Below, piece after piece: positions 44,343-53,441 of a stretch of DNA of 64,000 bases. Where the stretch lies: assembly GCF_000526695.1 (NCBI RefSeq), contig NZ_JAGO01000014.1, positions 151,295 to 215,294 of the forward strand, read 5' to 3'. The stretch's first letter is position 1, and each line of letters opens with the position of its first letter. The notes below the pieces were generated by a model that did no database searches, was not told the DNA's origin, and was given only the letters and a program-made list of their open reading frames with translations. A program made the translations under genes and the position numbers. This DNA is from Carnimonas nigrificans ATCC BAA-78. Its GTDB lineage: Bacteria; Pseudomonadota; Gammaproteobacteria; Pseudomonadales; Halomonadaceae.

Positions 44343-45779
44343 ATGCGTTCAGCACGCCAGACCGCTAGCCCCGGCCAGGGGCTACGCTCTCATCAGGAAG
44401 GCGACGACGGGCTACCCCCCGAACGTCGCCTTCCTGCACTTTGGTCGATTCTGTTAAGCACTCTGCTGGTGGTGCTCGACGGTTCAATGATGAGCACTGC
44501 GCTACCGCATTTGGGGCAAGCGCTCGGAGTCGCGGCTTCGTCTTCCGTGTGGATCAGCAACGGCTATCAGCTCATTGCAGCATCGCTGATTTTAAGCTGT
44601 GCCGCGCTGGCTGACCGCATCGGCCCCAGCCGACTCTATATTGCAGGTTTGGCGCTATTTGTCGTGGCCTCACTGGGCTGTGCTCTGGCGCAGGGCTTTA
44701 GTTCGCTGCTGGTGTGGCGCTGTATTCAGGGAGTTGGCGCCGCGGCGGTCATGAGCCTTGGGCCTTCCCTTAACCGGCGCATTTTCCCTTCGCGCTTGCT
44801 GGGTAGCGGCATTGGCATCGTCGCGATGGTTGTAGCGGCGGCGCTCGCCATAGGCCCGGCCTTTACCGGCATTGTGCTGGCTATTGCTGACTGGCGCTGG
44901 CTGTTTCTGGTGAATATTCCGGTAGGTGGTGCTGCGCTGGTCATGGCGTGGCGTTTCCTGCCCCGTGAGGCACCTGACTCGCGAGGGTTCGATGGTATTG
45001 GGGCGCTGCTCTCCATCGTGATGCTGAGCACCAGTGTAGTGGGGCTGGGTCTGGTAGGACACGCCGCATCTGCGACGGTTGCATGGGGGTGGCTGGCGGT
45101 AGCGGTGATTGCCGCCGTTGCGTTTATCATTCGACAGCGCTGTTCATCGCGACCTCTCTTGCCGCTTTCAATGTTTGCCGAAAAACGCTTCAGTATGGCG
45201 GCGCTGGCATCGCTGTTCAGCTTTATTGCCCAAACCATGGCGCTGTTTGCGCTCCCTTTCCTGTTGCAAAATGGCTATGGCTACTCGCCCTTGGCCTCTG
45301 GTCTGCTGTTTACCCCCTGGCCGTTGCTGATTATGGTGGTAGCCCCCCTCACGGGGCGTCTGGCTGACCGAGTATCAGCGCCCAGGCTGGCGGTGATCGG
45401 GTCGAGCGTCTTCGCCCTGGCGGTGCTGTCACTGGCACTGATGGCGCTGTTCAATTGCGCTAACGTAGCGGTCATCCTGCTGTGTACCGCGCTGTGTGGC
45501 CTGGGATTTGCAGTATTTCAATCGCCCAATAACCGCGAACTGATGGGCTCGGTGCCCCGTCATCTCAGCAGTAGAGCCTCGGGGGTACAAGCGACGGTGC
45601 GTACCTTCGCGCAGGCCATCGGTGCGGCGCTGGTAGCGCTCACGCTGTCGGGGGCTGATGTCGTGCAACATAGTGGTGCATTGATCAATAACGCATTCTG
45701 GATTGCATGGGTCTTCGCGCTGATTGCCGTGCTGTGTGGCTGTATTCGGCTGATGGCGTTGCGTCAGATGCGGCTATAA
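44343..45779 (+). CDS. MFS drug/solute exporter (DHA2-like, probably 14 membrane segments)
   Basis: The 478-residue inner-membrane protein has many hydrophobic segments and drug:H+ antiporter motifs: LDGSMMSTALPHLGQALG in the first segment, VWISNGYQLIAASLILSCAA, AALADRIGPSRLY (motif A region) and RCIQGVGAAAVMSLGPSL (motif B). The length and layout fit the DHA2 family (EmrB/SmvA type). The substrate is unknown. ATG 44343 is used; a TTG at 44334 would overlap the preceding stop. There is no obvious regulator beside it. Confidence 0.88.
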   Translation: MRSARQTASPGQGLRSHQEGDDGLPPERRLPALWSILLSTLLVVLDGSMMSTALPHLGQALGVAASSSVWISNGYQLIAASLILSCAALADRIGPSRLYIAGLALFVVASLGCALAQGFSSLLVWRCIQGVGAAAVMSLGPSLNRRIFPSRLLGSGIGIVAMVVAAALAIGPAFTGIVLAIADWRWLFLVNIPVGGAALVMAWRFLPREAPDSRGFDGIGALLSIVMLSTSVVGLGLVGHAASATVAWGWLAVAVIAAVAFIIRQRCSSRPLLPLSMFAEKRFSMAALASLFSFIAQTMALFALPFLLQNGYGYSPLASGLLFTPWPLLIMVVAPLTGRLADRVSAPRLAVIGSSVFALAVLSLALMALFNCANVAVILLCTALCGLGFAVFQSPNNRELMGSVPRHLSSRASGVQATVRTFAQAIGAALVALTLSGADVVQHSGALINNAFWIAWVFALIAVLCGCIRLMALRQMRL

Positions 45780-45842
45780 CGGCAGCATCGAGGGAGAGCG
45801 CCTGCGTTGGCAGGTCAAATCAACATCTGTGTGGAGAGCGTC

Positions 45843-46154
45843 ATGAATGTGCAGCAGCACATCGAAAACAAGCTGAAGGTGCTGGCACCTCGCTTGATTG
45901 ATGTCGAAAATGAAAGCCATCGTCACCATGTCCCGCCCAATTCGGAGACCCATTTCAAGGTAACGGTAGTCTCCAGTGCGTTCGAAGGTTTGCTACCGGT
46001 CAAGCGTCACCAGCGGGTCTACAGCGTGCTGGATGAAGAGCTGGCCGGGCCGGTGCACGCCCTTGCATTGCACCTTTACACGCCTGCTGAATGGGAGCGC
46101 CGCGGCGGAGATATTCCGGCATCGCCTGATTGTCGAGGCGGCACTCGCTCCTGA
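45843..46154 (+). CDS. bolA: BolA-family protein
   Basis: BolA proteins pair with monothiol glutaredoxins to handle iron-sulfur clusters and influence cell shape under stress. The 103-residue sequence matches true BolA along its length: ENESHRHHVPPNSETHFKVT (with the ligand His residues), VVSSAFEGLLPVKRHQRVY, HALALHLYTPAEWE and the tail SPDCRGG. Start 45843 follows GGAGAG. holD follows 25 bases later. Confidence 0.93.
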   Translation: MNVQQHIENKLKVLAPRLIDVENESHRHHVPPNSETHFKVTVVSSAFEGLLPVKRHQRVYSVLDEELAGPVHALALHLYTPAEWERRGGDIPASPDCRGGTRS

Positions 46155-46179
46155 GCCACGCTATTTCAAGAGAGTTGTC

Positions 46180-47094
46180 ATGTCACAGCATTCACACGGT
46201 TTGCCCACGCATCAGCAGGCGCAATATCTCGACGCCATGGGCATTACGCTGTGGGTGCCGCGCTATCGCCTGCCCAATGCGCTTGTTAGTAGCGAGTGCG
46301 AATGGCCCGAACCAGAAAAAGCGCCTGAAACCACGGCGACACAGGGGCTTCACCGGCTGGTAAAGGATGCCGAGGCTGCACAGGCATCTACCCCGCCGAC
46401 TTCCAGCAGTCAGCCGGAGGCCACCGCTCCTGTTCAGCGGCGTGGGGGAGAGCAGCACTCTGCCCAGATTCGGGCGCTGCTAACACCTGATGCGCAGGCG
46501 GACGATAGTGCTTCTACCCCTCCCATCGAAGCGCCGTTATCACCTGAAACACCCCAGCCCGCCGCCGCTGAAGAGGCGCAGCCTGCTGCTTCTCCAACCG
46601 AACCATTGGAGCCGCTGCGATTCGCCTTCAACGCATTGATGCTGGGGCAGCGCTGGCTGATTCTCACCACTGCTGGCAGCTTCACACCCCAGATGCTTAA
46701 GTTTCTGGATGCGGTGCTCTCTGCGTTAGGCGAGCCTGATCGAGCGGCAACACGTCCTGTCGATTTTCATTGGCCGATGATTGATGGCTTCTCCACCGAA
46801 GCGCCGCTTGAAGAGGCGCGTGAGGGCATGCGTGCTTTCGTTGAAGGACGCAAGCATCAAGGAGGAACGCCCGAGTGTGTGTGGCTCTTTGCCCATGAGC
46901 AGGATGAACATGCACAGGTGCTCTCGGAGGTGCTGGAAATCCAGGAAGGGCAGAGCCAGCTATTGAAGCTGCCGCTGGTGCGCGCGGCGTCACTTGATGA
47001 GGTCATGACCAGTGCCGATGCCAAACGTCAGCTTTGGCGGCAGCTATTGCCACTGCAACAGCAGTTGCTCAGCGTACCTGCGGAGCACCCATGA
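46180..47094 (+). CDS. holD: DNA polymerase III psi subunit-like protein (HolD) with a long Pro/Ala-rich linker
   Basis: Psi bridges the clamp-loader (DnaX) and Chi/SSB. The N-terminus YLDAMGITLWVPR (residues 16-28) resembles the start of E. coli Psi (LQQLGITQWSLRR). The C-terminal domain ends ADAKRQLWRQLLPLQQQLL, like the Psi tail. Between them lies a Pro/Ala/Glu/Gln-rich stretch of about 100 residues (roughly 45-145), so the protein has 304 residues against 137 in E. coli. A longer Psi is also known in Pseudomonas. The position directly before rimI (ATGA overlap) matches E. coli holD-rimI. Start 46180 has AAGAGAG upstream. Confidence 0.8.
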   Translation: MSQHSHGLPTHQQAQYLDAMGITLWVPRYRLPNALVSSECEWPEPEKAPETTATQGLHRLVKDAEAAQASTPPTSSSQPEATAPVQRRGGEQHSAQIRALLTPDAQADDSASTPPIEAPLSPETPQPAAAEEAQPAASPTEPLEPLRFAFNALMLGQRWLILTTAGSFTPQMLKFLDAVLSALGEPDRAATRPVDFHWPMIDGFSTEAPLEEAREGMRAFVEGRKHQGGTPECVWLFAHEQDEHAQVLSEVLEIQEGQSQLLKLPLVRAASLDEVMTSADAKRQLWRQLLPLQQQLLSVPAEHP

Positions 47095-47558
47095 TTCAGT
47101 GGCTGGCGTCACTTGAGCCTCATTGCGCGCAGCAGCTCGCGATGATCGCCGATGATCCCTCCTGGAATGAAGGTACGCTGCTTCAATCGGTGCAGAGCGA
47201 GCATGTCAATATCGCGGTATGGCAGCCTTCTGCCGCAGAAGGTGCCGCTGGTTTTTGTGCCGTATCCATCGGCCCTTTCGATATGGAGATCGAAATGATT
47301 GCGGTTGCTCGGCAATGGCGCCGCTGCGGTATTGCGAAGAAGCTGGTGGCGGCGCTGCAAGCACGACTGCGGGGCGGAGAAGGGGAGCGTCTGCTGCTTG
47401 AGGTCAGGGCGTCAAATGCTCCGGCCCTGGCGCTTTATCGTCAGTGCGGCTTTGTGCTCGACGGGCGGCGCCGTGATTACTATCCGCTTGTGGATGGCGG
47501 GCGTGAAGATGCGCTCCTGATGTCATGGAGTGCAGAAAGCGACGAGGACAAGCCCTAA
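47091..47558 (+). CDS. rimI: Ribosomal protein S18-alanine N-acetyltransferase RimI
   Basis: GNAT-family enzyme that acetylates the N-terminal Ala of S18. The 155-residue protein has the acetyl-CoA motif ARQWRRCGIAKKLVAAL, followed by LLLEVRASNAPALALYRQCGF and the catalytic-region Tyr in RRRDYYPL. The start at 47091 overlaps the holD stop, and the pairing with holD supports RimI rather than another GNAT protein. Confidence 0.93.
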   Translation: MIQWLASLEPHCAQQLAMIADDPSWNEGTLLQSVQSEHVNIAVWQPSAAEGAAGFCAVSIGPFDMEIEMIAVARQWRRCGIAKKLVAALQARLRGGEGERLLLEVRASNAPALALYRQCGFVLDGRRRDYYPLVDGGREDALLMSWSAESDEDKP

Positions 47559-47596
47559 CGTTAATACGTGAACCATCGAGCCTATGCCCGTTATCA

Positions 47597-47635
47597 AAAC
47601 GCCCGGCTGTCTCAGGACAGTCGGGCGTTTGTTTT
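47597..47635 (+). terminator. Rho-independent terminator after rimI
   Basis: AAACGCCCGGCTGTC and GGACAGTCGGGCGTTT pair around a short loop with one mismatch, followed by GTTTT. It ends the bolA-holD-rimI transcript. The A-rich left flank could also terminate the opposite strand. Confidence 0.85.
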
Positions 47636-47791
47636 GGCTGGCTTCAGACCTGGAAGCTGTTCAACGTCTGCTGCGTGTCGGCGCTACGGCGTTAAAAACA
47701 GGCTCGGACTGCTCATTTACACCGAGTAAACTCTGCGTCTCGGCCTGGTTTTCCTTGCATAGCGCTAGCTCGTAAGACGTTGAATAGGCTA

Positions 47792-48046
47792 TTAGGAGTG
47801 ATGCGCAGGATTGTGCGATTGCTCGTTGTTGGACGAAGAACCATTCTGAGCGTCGCTTGAAGATGACTGCTCCAGCTGAGAGAAACGCGACAGAATATCG
47901 TTAAGGCGTGATTCACCGTTATCCCGATCGCCTTTCAGCTTCTGGTTCTCGTCGCGCAGTTCTTCCACTTCCATGCGCAACAGTTCAATGGTTTCGAGCG
48001 CATGGCTGACTTTCTGTTCGAGCTGGTCGAAGAGTTCGGTGCTCAT
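47792..48046 (-). CDS. zapB: ZapB-like cell division coiled-coil protein
   Basis: An 84-residue protein that is almost wholly coiled coil: LFDQLEQKVSHALETIELLR, MEVEELRDENQKLKGD, followed by a Ser/Asn/His-rich tail. It resembles E. coli ZapB ([20 protein letters not shown]), which stimulates Z-ring assembly with ZapA. Start 48046 (MSTELF) was chosen over 48079 because it fits the family and has AGGAG upstream. It sits alone between two convergent or divergent units. Confidence 0.8.
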   Translation of the reverse strand: MSTELFDQLEQKVSHALETIELLRMEVEELRDENQKLKGDRDNGESRLNDILSRFSQLEQSSSSDAQNGSSSNNEQSHNPAHHS

Positions 48047-48179
48047 ATCTACTAATCTCCTGGGACTAATCGCGATCAAAATAAACGCGGTATTGTAAGG
48101 CTGCTGCCCTCCAACCAGCGCAGCAGAAAAAACTGTAGCGATAGCTGAGAGGGCATCTTATTCATACAGTTGGCAGTGC

Positions 48180-48794
48180 TCAAGCCAATGCTTCAGAAGG
48201 AGGCGTTCGCTGATACAGGAAAGCCATGCTTTCTCCGGCTTGTGTGTAGCGCAGTTGTGACCAGTTATCGGGCACCTGCGCAGGGTGACTGGATTCACAC
48301 TCAAGATAGATCAGCGCATTGTCTTCCAGCCATCCATTGCGCTCCAGCAAATGTGCTGCTGTGCTGGCCAGACCATGGTGGAAGGGCGGGTCGAGAAATA
48401 CCAGTCCAAAACGGTTGGATGCCGGTGCCGCCAATAGCGTGAGCGCATCGCCCTTGGTGACGCGCAGCTGATCGGCGACGTTCAACCTGTCAGCATTGTG
48501 TTTGAGCAGTGCGGCCACCCTGGGCTGCTGCTCGATAAGCCAGGCTTCGCTTGCGCCGCGTGAAATCGCTTCAAAAGCGAGCGCGCCCGTACCCGCGAAC
48601 GGATCAAGCACACGTTTGCCGGGCACGTCGAACGATAGCCAGTTAAACAGCGTTTCGCGTACTCTATCGGGAGTAGGGCGCAGCCCAGGGCTATCGACCA
48701 CTTCCAGTTGACTGCGTTTCAGGCGACCGCCAATCAAGCGCACGCGCCCGGTAGCACCGCGCTGGCGTCGAGGGGGAGAAGAGTGTTTGCTCAT
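48180..48794 (-). CDS. rsmD: 16S rRNA (guanine-966-N2)-methyltransferase RsmD
   Basis: Methylates G966 of 16S rRNA. The 204-residue protein shows the family features IGGRLKRSQLEV, LRPTPDRVRETLFNWL, the SAM-binding LDPFAGTGALAFEA and the catalytic VFLDPPFHHG. It is divergent from ftsY, as in E. coli. A basic tail at the N-terminus (PPRRQRGATGR) is common in this family. Confidence 0.95.
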   Translation of the reverse strand: MSKHSSPPRRQRGATGRVRLIGGRLKRSQLEVVDSPGLRPTPDRVRETLFNWLSFDVPGKRVLDPFAGTGALAFEAISRGASEAWLIEQQPRVAALLKHNADRLNVADQLRVTKGDALTLLAAPASNRFGLVFLDPPFHHGLASTAAHLLERNGWLEDNALIYLECESSHPAQVPDNWSQLRYTQAGESMAFLYQRTPPSEALA

Positions 48795-48937
48795 GGTGCA
48801 TGATTGTACCCGTGTAGCGGTCGCAAATGGTAGGATGCTGAAAGATTGAATCCATCATAAAACGGCGGTTGTCAGCCTGGTGCTGTAAAATCAGTGCTAC
48901 CGCACCGTCATTATCTTTACAGGCATGAAAGCTTTCC

Positions 48938-50464
48938 ATGTTCCGTTTTTTCAAGCGCAAGAAACAGCAGCATAACGACGCTAACGATCAGTCGTCAGCG
49001 ATTGAACAGAACGCACCCGTTGAGGACGCGCCGGAGGTAGCAGAAGAGCCCGCGTCGGGCGAGGTCACACCTGATACTTCGGGCCAGAAGCCTGACGAGG
49101 CCAGTGAAGCGCCCGCGGCCCCCGAGACTATCGAGGAGCAGGTTGAGGAGGAGCTGCACTCTCCTCAAACGGCCCCCGTTGAGCCTGAGCCAGTTGAGGA
49201 AGAGCAGGCCGTATCCCGCTCAGATGACCTTCACGTTGCTGACGAGGAGCTCACTGTTGAAGAGCCTGCTGCTGAACAGCATGAGCCTGCTCGCCAGCGT
49301 GAAGAAATCAGCTCTCCGTCGCCCATGGAGACATCTTCTGAGCCGAGCCAGCTGCAGGAAGAAGCTCCGCTGCCCGAGACGGCGCGTGAATCGCAGCCTG
49401 AAGTGACACCAGAGACGCCGCCAGATGCTGCTGTCGCAAGTGCCAGCGAGCACCGTGCCCCGAGCAGCGTCCCTGCTCCCGAGCCTGCGCCCGCCGTGCC
49501 GGAGCCCGTTCAGCAGAGCGACGAGAAAGGCTCTCGTGGTGGCTTCTTCTCGCGTATTCGTAAAGGGCTGAGCAAAACCCGTAGCAATCTGACGGGCGGT
49601 CTGGCAACGCTGTTCCTGGGTGAGAAAGAGATCGACGATGAATTGATCGAAGATCTTGAGACGCAGCTTCTGGTGGCGGATATCGGCGTAGAGGCGACCA
49701 CCGAGATCATTGATCGCCTGACGGAACGTGTTTCACGCAAGGAGCTATCGAGTGCTTCATCGCTCTATAAGGCGTTGCAGGAAGAGCTGACCACCATTCT
49801 TGCCCCGGTCGAGCAGCCTCTACAGCTTCCGCCCAAAGGCCAGGGGCCGTTCGTTATTTTGGTGATCGGTGTGAATGGCGTGGGTAAAACCACGACGATT
49901 GGCAAGCTCGCCAAACGCTTTCGTAGTGAAGGACGTTCGGTCATGCTGGCAGCCGGCGATACCTTTAGGGCTGCGGCTGTCGAACAGCTTAAGGTGTGGG
50001 GCGAACGTAACGACGTGCCGGTAGTGGCTCAGCACACGGGCGCTGATAGTGCTTCTGTTATCTATGATGCACTGTCGGCAGCACGCGCTCGTAATGTCGA
50101 TGTATTGATTGCCGATACGGCGGGTCGTCTGCACAACAAGGCGCATTTGATGGAAGAGTTGAAGAAGGTGCGCCGTGTCATGGGCAAACTGGACGAAAGT
50201 GCGCCACACGAAGTGATGCTGGTTGTCGATGCCGGTACCGGCCAGAATGCCATCAGCCAGGCAGAAACCTTCAGCGACGCTGTGCCCATTACCGGAGTGG
50301 TGATGACCAAGCTGGACGGTACTGCCAAGGGCGGCGTTATTTTCGCGATGGCCAAGCAGACGGGAATTCCCATTCGCTATATTGGTGTGGGCGAGTCGCT
50401 TGAAGATCTTCGCCCGTTCGAGGCCAAACCCTTTACCGATGCACTGTTCGACGAGCGAGCATAA
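48938..50464 (+). CDS. ftsY: Signal recognition particle receptor FtsY
   Basis: Membrane-associated GTPase that receives the ribosome-SRP complex. Residues 1-205 form the acidic A domain, mostly Glu/Pro/Ala (e.g. EVAEEPASGEVTPD). The NG domain follows: GGFFSRIRKGLSKTRSNL, GVNGVGKTTTIGKLA, DTAGRLHNKAH, TKLDGTAKGG and the C-terminal IGVGESLEDLRPFEAKPF. 508 residues is similar to E. coli. ftsE begins three bases after the stop. Confidence 0.97.
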   Translation: MFRFFKRKKQQHNDANDQSSAIEQNAPVEDAPEVAEEPASGEVTPDTSGQKPDEASEAPAAPETIEEQVEEELHSPQTAPVEPEPVEEEQAVSRSDDLHVADEELTVEEPAAEQHEPARQREEISSPSPMETSSEPSQLQEEAPLPETARESQPEVTPETPPDAAVASASEHRAPSSVPAPEPAPAVPEPVQQSDEKGSRGGFFSRIRKGLSKTRSNLTGGLATLFLGEKEIDDELIEDLETQLLVADIGVEATTEIIDRLTERVSRKELSSASSLYKALQEELTTILAPVEQPLQLPPKGQGPFVILVIGVNGVGKTTTIGKLAKRFRSEGRSVMLAAGDTFRAAAVEQLKVWGERNDVPVVAQHTGADSASVIYDALSAARARNVDVLIADTAGRLHNKAHLMEELKKVRRVMGKLDESAPHEVMLVVDAGTGQNAISQAETFSDAVPITGVVMTKLDGTAKGGVIFAMAKQTGIPIRYIGVGESLEDLRPFEAKPFTDALFDERA

Positions 50465-50467
50465 TCA

Positions 50468-51142
50468 ATGGCGATCATTAGCTTTGAGCACGTAGGTAAG
50501 CGCTATGGAGGCCGTTTTGAGGCGGTCGCCGATCTCAATTTTTCTATTGAAAGAGGCGAGATGGTGTTTCTTACCGGACACTCCGGTGCCGGTAAAAGCT
50601 CCGTGCTCAAGCTATTGACCTGCCTTGAGCGTCCAAGCCGCGGCAAGGTGGTGGTGGGCGGTCGTGACCTTAATACGCTCAGAAATTCGCAGATTCCGTT
50701 TTACCGGCGTCAGATCGGCGTGGTGTTTCAGGATCATCAGCTGCTGTTTGATCGCACTGTATTCGATAACGTGGCACTGCCGCTCTTGATTCAGGGTATT
50801 CCTCCTCAGGATGCGGCGCGCCGCGTGCGCGCAGCGCTCGACAAGGTAGGGCTGCTCTATCGCGAGAAGGCACTGCCTATTGAGCTCTCCGGTGGTGAAC
50901 AGCAGCGCGTTGGCATTGCCCGCGCGGTAGTGAACAAGCCCGCCTTGCTGCTGGCCGATGAGCCTACCGGTAACCTCGATCCACAGCTTTCTGCCGATAT
51001 CATGCGGCTCTTCGAAGATTTCAACCGCATTGGTACTACGGTACTGCTGGCGAGCCACGATCTGGCACTTATTGCCCGTTTACGCCATCGTATTTTGCGC
51101 CTGCGTCAAGGACGTCTGATAGCTGACGAGGAGGGGGCATGA
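50468..51142 (+). CDS. ftsE: Cell division ATP-binding protein FtsE
   Basis: ATPase of the FtsEX complex that activates septal peptidoglycan hydrolases. 224 residues with Walker A LTGHSGAGKSSVLK, signature LSGGEQQRVGIARA, Walker B LLLADEPTGNLDP and the H-loop LLASHD. It lies between ftsY and ftsX, overlapping ftsX by four bases. Confidence 0.97.
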   Translation: MAIISFEHVGKRYGGRFEAVADLNFSIERGEMVFLTGHSGAGKSSVLKLLTCLERPSRGKVVVGGRDLNTLRNSQIPFYRRQIGVVFQDHQLLFDRTVFDNVALPLLIQGIPPQDAARRVRAALDKVGLLYREKALPIELSGGEQQRVGIARAVVNKPALLLADEPTGNLDPQLSADIMRLFEDFNRIGTTVLLASHDLALIARLRHRILRLRQGRLIADEEGA

Positions 51143-52176
51143 CACAGTCCGATAAAAACAGCGCTGGCAAGTCAGCAGCGCAGCAAAAATCTGCTTCCCA
51201 GCCTACGGTGGCCGGACAAAAGCGCAAGCGTGGCGCCAATACCAGCAAACTTTCCCTGGATGCGCGCTATGAATCCTGGCTACGCCACCATCGTCAGGTC
51301 GCGGTAGACAGCGCCGAGCGGCTTATACGCCATCCGGTGGCGTCGATTCTCACCATGCTGGCCATTGCGATTGCGCTGGTATTGCCGGCGATGTTGTGGC
51401 TGGGGCTGGGCAGCGTTCGAGCGCTTGATTACGACCTGGACAGCAGCGCCCGAGTCACGGTGTACATGGAAAGTGGTGCTTCTGCCAAACAAGTCTCCGA
51501 GCTGGCTGATGAAATACGAAATGAGCAGAGCGTCGGTTCAGTAAAGGTCATTACTGCTGACGAGGGGCTGCATGAGTTCCAGCAGGCGCTGGGCGTCAAC
51601 GATGCTACCTCGCTGCTTGATGCCAACCCGCTGCCTGCCACCCTGTTGGTAACGCCGAAAGAGCGTGAGCCGGGCGCAGTAGATGCTTTGAGTCGGCAGT
51701 TGGGAGAGCTGAACGGCGTCGATGAAGCGCGTGTCGATCTTGAGTGGCTCGAACGCTTGCATGACATCGGCGTGCTGGGCCAGAGGCTAACGCTGGGTCT
51801 GGCGGTGCTGTTCGGACTGGGCGTGCTGCTGGTGGTCGGTAATACCATCCGACTGGCGGTCGAAAACCGGCGCAAGGAAATTGAGGTCGTTACCCTGATC
51901 GGCGCCACCCACGCCTTCGTGCGACGTCCGTTTTTATATAGCGGTGCCTGGTATGGCCTGGGAGGCGGCGTTCTGGCCGTGGCCCTGCTAACGCTGGGAA
52001 GAGGCTGGCTGTCGTCGCCCATCAGCGCGCTGGCACAGAGCTACGGTAGCGACTATGTGATGCCTGCGCTGGGCTTCAGCGGGTCGCTGTTATTGCTGAT
52101 ATGTAGTATACTTCTGGGTCTATTAGGGGCATGGATAGCGGTAGGCAGGCATTTGGCCGATATCCGGGCGCGGTAA
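51139..52176 (+). CDS. ftsX: Cell division protein FtsX
   Basis: Four-helix membrane partner of FtsE. The 345-residue protein has a hydrophilic, basic N-terminal extension of about 60 residues, a first membrane helix (ASILTMLAIAIALVLPAML), a periplasmic loop of about 100 residues (SARVTVYMESGASAKQV ...) and three more helices. The RRKEIEVVTLIGATHAFVRR segment between helices is diagnostic. Its ATG overlaps the ftsE stop. Confidence 0.95.
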   Translation: MTQSDKNSAGKSAAQQKSASQPTVAGQKRKRGANTSKLSLDARYESWLRHHRQVAVDSAERLIRHPVASILTMLAIAIALVLPAMLWLGLGSVRALDYDLDSSARVTVYMESGASAKQVSELADEIRNEQSVGSVKVITADEGLHEFQQALGVNDATSLLDANPLPATLLVTPKEREPGAVDALSRQLGELNGVDEARVDLEWLERLHDIGVLGQRLTLGLAVLFGLGVLLVVGNTIRLAVENRRKEIEVVTLIGATHAFVRRPFLYSGAWYGLGGGVLAVALLTLGRGWLSSPISALAQSYGSDYVMPALGFSGSLLLLICSILLGLLGAWIAVGRHLADIRAR

Positions 52177-52454
52177 TTTTTCTGCTTAGGTTTTTATGCT
52201 TAAAAGGAACTCTCCGCGCCGTCCAATGTCTTATTAGCAGCAGAGTGCAGGCGTATCTGCCTGCACCTAATCGGTTTACCCGTTTTGCTCCACATCTCAG
52301 ACAGGAAACGTTCGGAAAGACAATGTAAAAGCATAGTGAATGTCTTTCAGGTACCCGTATTCAGTTATTGTCTATACTCGCCTGCCGTTATTTCCCTGGT
52401 TATCGGGACTGCGCACAAGCGCAGCATGCAGGCACTTTCAGGAGACAGCTACAG

Positions 52455-53354
52455 ATGAGCAAGAGTCTTCAAACATCAATGGGTAACAATCTTCAGGCTA
52501 CTGGCATGCTTTCGCCAGGGCACGATCTTAACGGCTATATTCAGACCGTTAACTCCATTCCCGTTCTTTCGGTAGAAGAAGAGCGCGAGCTGGGCACACG
52601 TCTGCGTGAAAACGGCGATATTTCCGCCGCACGTCGGCTGGTCATGTCTCACCTTCGTTTTGTGGTACATATCGCCCGTAGCTACTCCGGCTATGGCCTG
52701 CCCCAGGCTGATCTGGTGCAGGAAGGCAACGTAGGGCTGATGAAAGCCGTCAAACGTTTCGATCCTACTCAGGGCGTTCGCCTGGTTTCCTTTGCGGTGC
52801 ACTGGATCAAGGCAGAAATTCACGAATACGTACTGCGTAACTGGCGTATCGTGAAAGTGGCGACCACCAAGGCTCAGCGCAAACTGTTTTTCAATCTGCG
52901 TAGCGCCAAAAAACGTCTCGCCTGGCTTAATAGCAATGAAGTTGATGCCATCGCCAAGGATCTCGACGTTAAGCCGCACGTCGTTCGTGAGATGGAAGGC
53001 CGTCTTTCTTCCACTGATGCCGGATTCGATGGCTCTGCCAACGATGACGATGATCAGGCATATCTGGCGCCTGCCAACTATCTGGAAGATATGCGTGCCA
53101 ACCCTGCGCAGCAGCTCGAAGACGAAGATTACGAGCAGGATACAACCCGTCGCTTGAGCGATGCGATGGCGAAGCTCGATGATCGTGCTCGCGATATCCT
53201 GCAACAGCGCTGGTTGAGCGATAGCAAGGCGACCCTGCACGAGCTGGCAGATACCTACGGTGTTTCGGCTGAACGTATTCGCCAGCTTGAGAAAAGCGCG
53301 ATGAAAAAAGTGCGCGATATGATGGGTGAAGAGTCACTCGCTTTCGCCTCTTAA
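52455..53354 (+). CDS. rpoH: Heat-shock sigma factor RpoH (sigma-32)
   Basis: Directs RNA polymerase to chaperone and protease genes. The 299-residue protein has sigma regions 2 ([54 protein letters not shown]) and 4 ([20 protein letters not shown]). The RpoH box QRKLFFNLR distinguishes it from other sigma factors. Start 52455 has AGGAG upstream. The 278-base gap after ftsX should hold its own promoters, and in E. coli the start of the mRNA acts as a thermosensor. Confidence 0.97.
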   Translation: MSKSLQTSMGNNLQATGMLSPGHDLNGYIQTVNSIPVLSVEEERELGTRLRENGDISAARRLVMSHLRFVVHIARSYSGYGLPQADLVQEGNVGLMKAVKRFDPTQGVRLVSFAVHWIKAEIHEYVLRNWRIVKVATTKAQRKLFFNLRSAKKRLAWLNSNEVDAIAKDLDVKPHVVREMEGRLSSTDAGFDGSANDDDDQAYLAPANYLEDMRANPAQQLEDEDYEQDTTRRLSDAMAKLDDRARDILQQRWLSDSKATLHELADTYGVSAERIRQLEKSAMKKVRDMMGEESLAFAS

Positions 53355-53380
53355 GCTCCTCGCTGCTTCCTATGAAAACA

Positions 53381-53415
53381 AAATCCGCCGTCCCTGCTGG
53401 GGCGGCGGATTTTTA
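53381..53415. terminator. Bidirectional terminator between rpoH and slmA
   Basis: AAATCCGCCG and CGGCGGATTTTT pair over ten bases with a mismatched inner part. A-rich and T-rich flanks suit termination of both convergent genes. Confidence 0.88.
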
Positions 53416-53441
53416 TTGGGATGATTTTATTCGCAGTGAAA

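Noticed and set aside
52131..52328. Short rightward frame at the end of ftsX
   Set aside because: Overlaps ftsX, no ribosome site, and covers the region expected to hold rpoH promoters.
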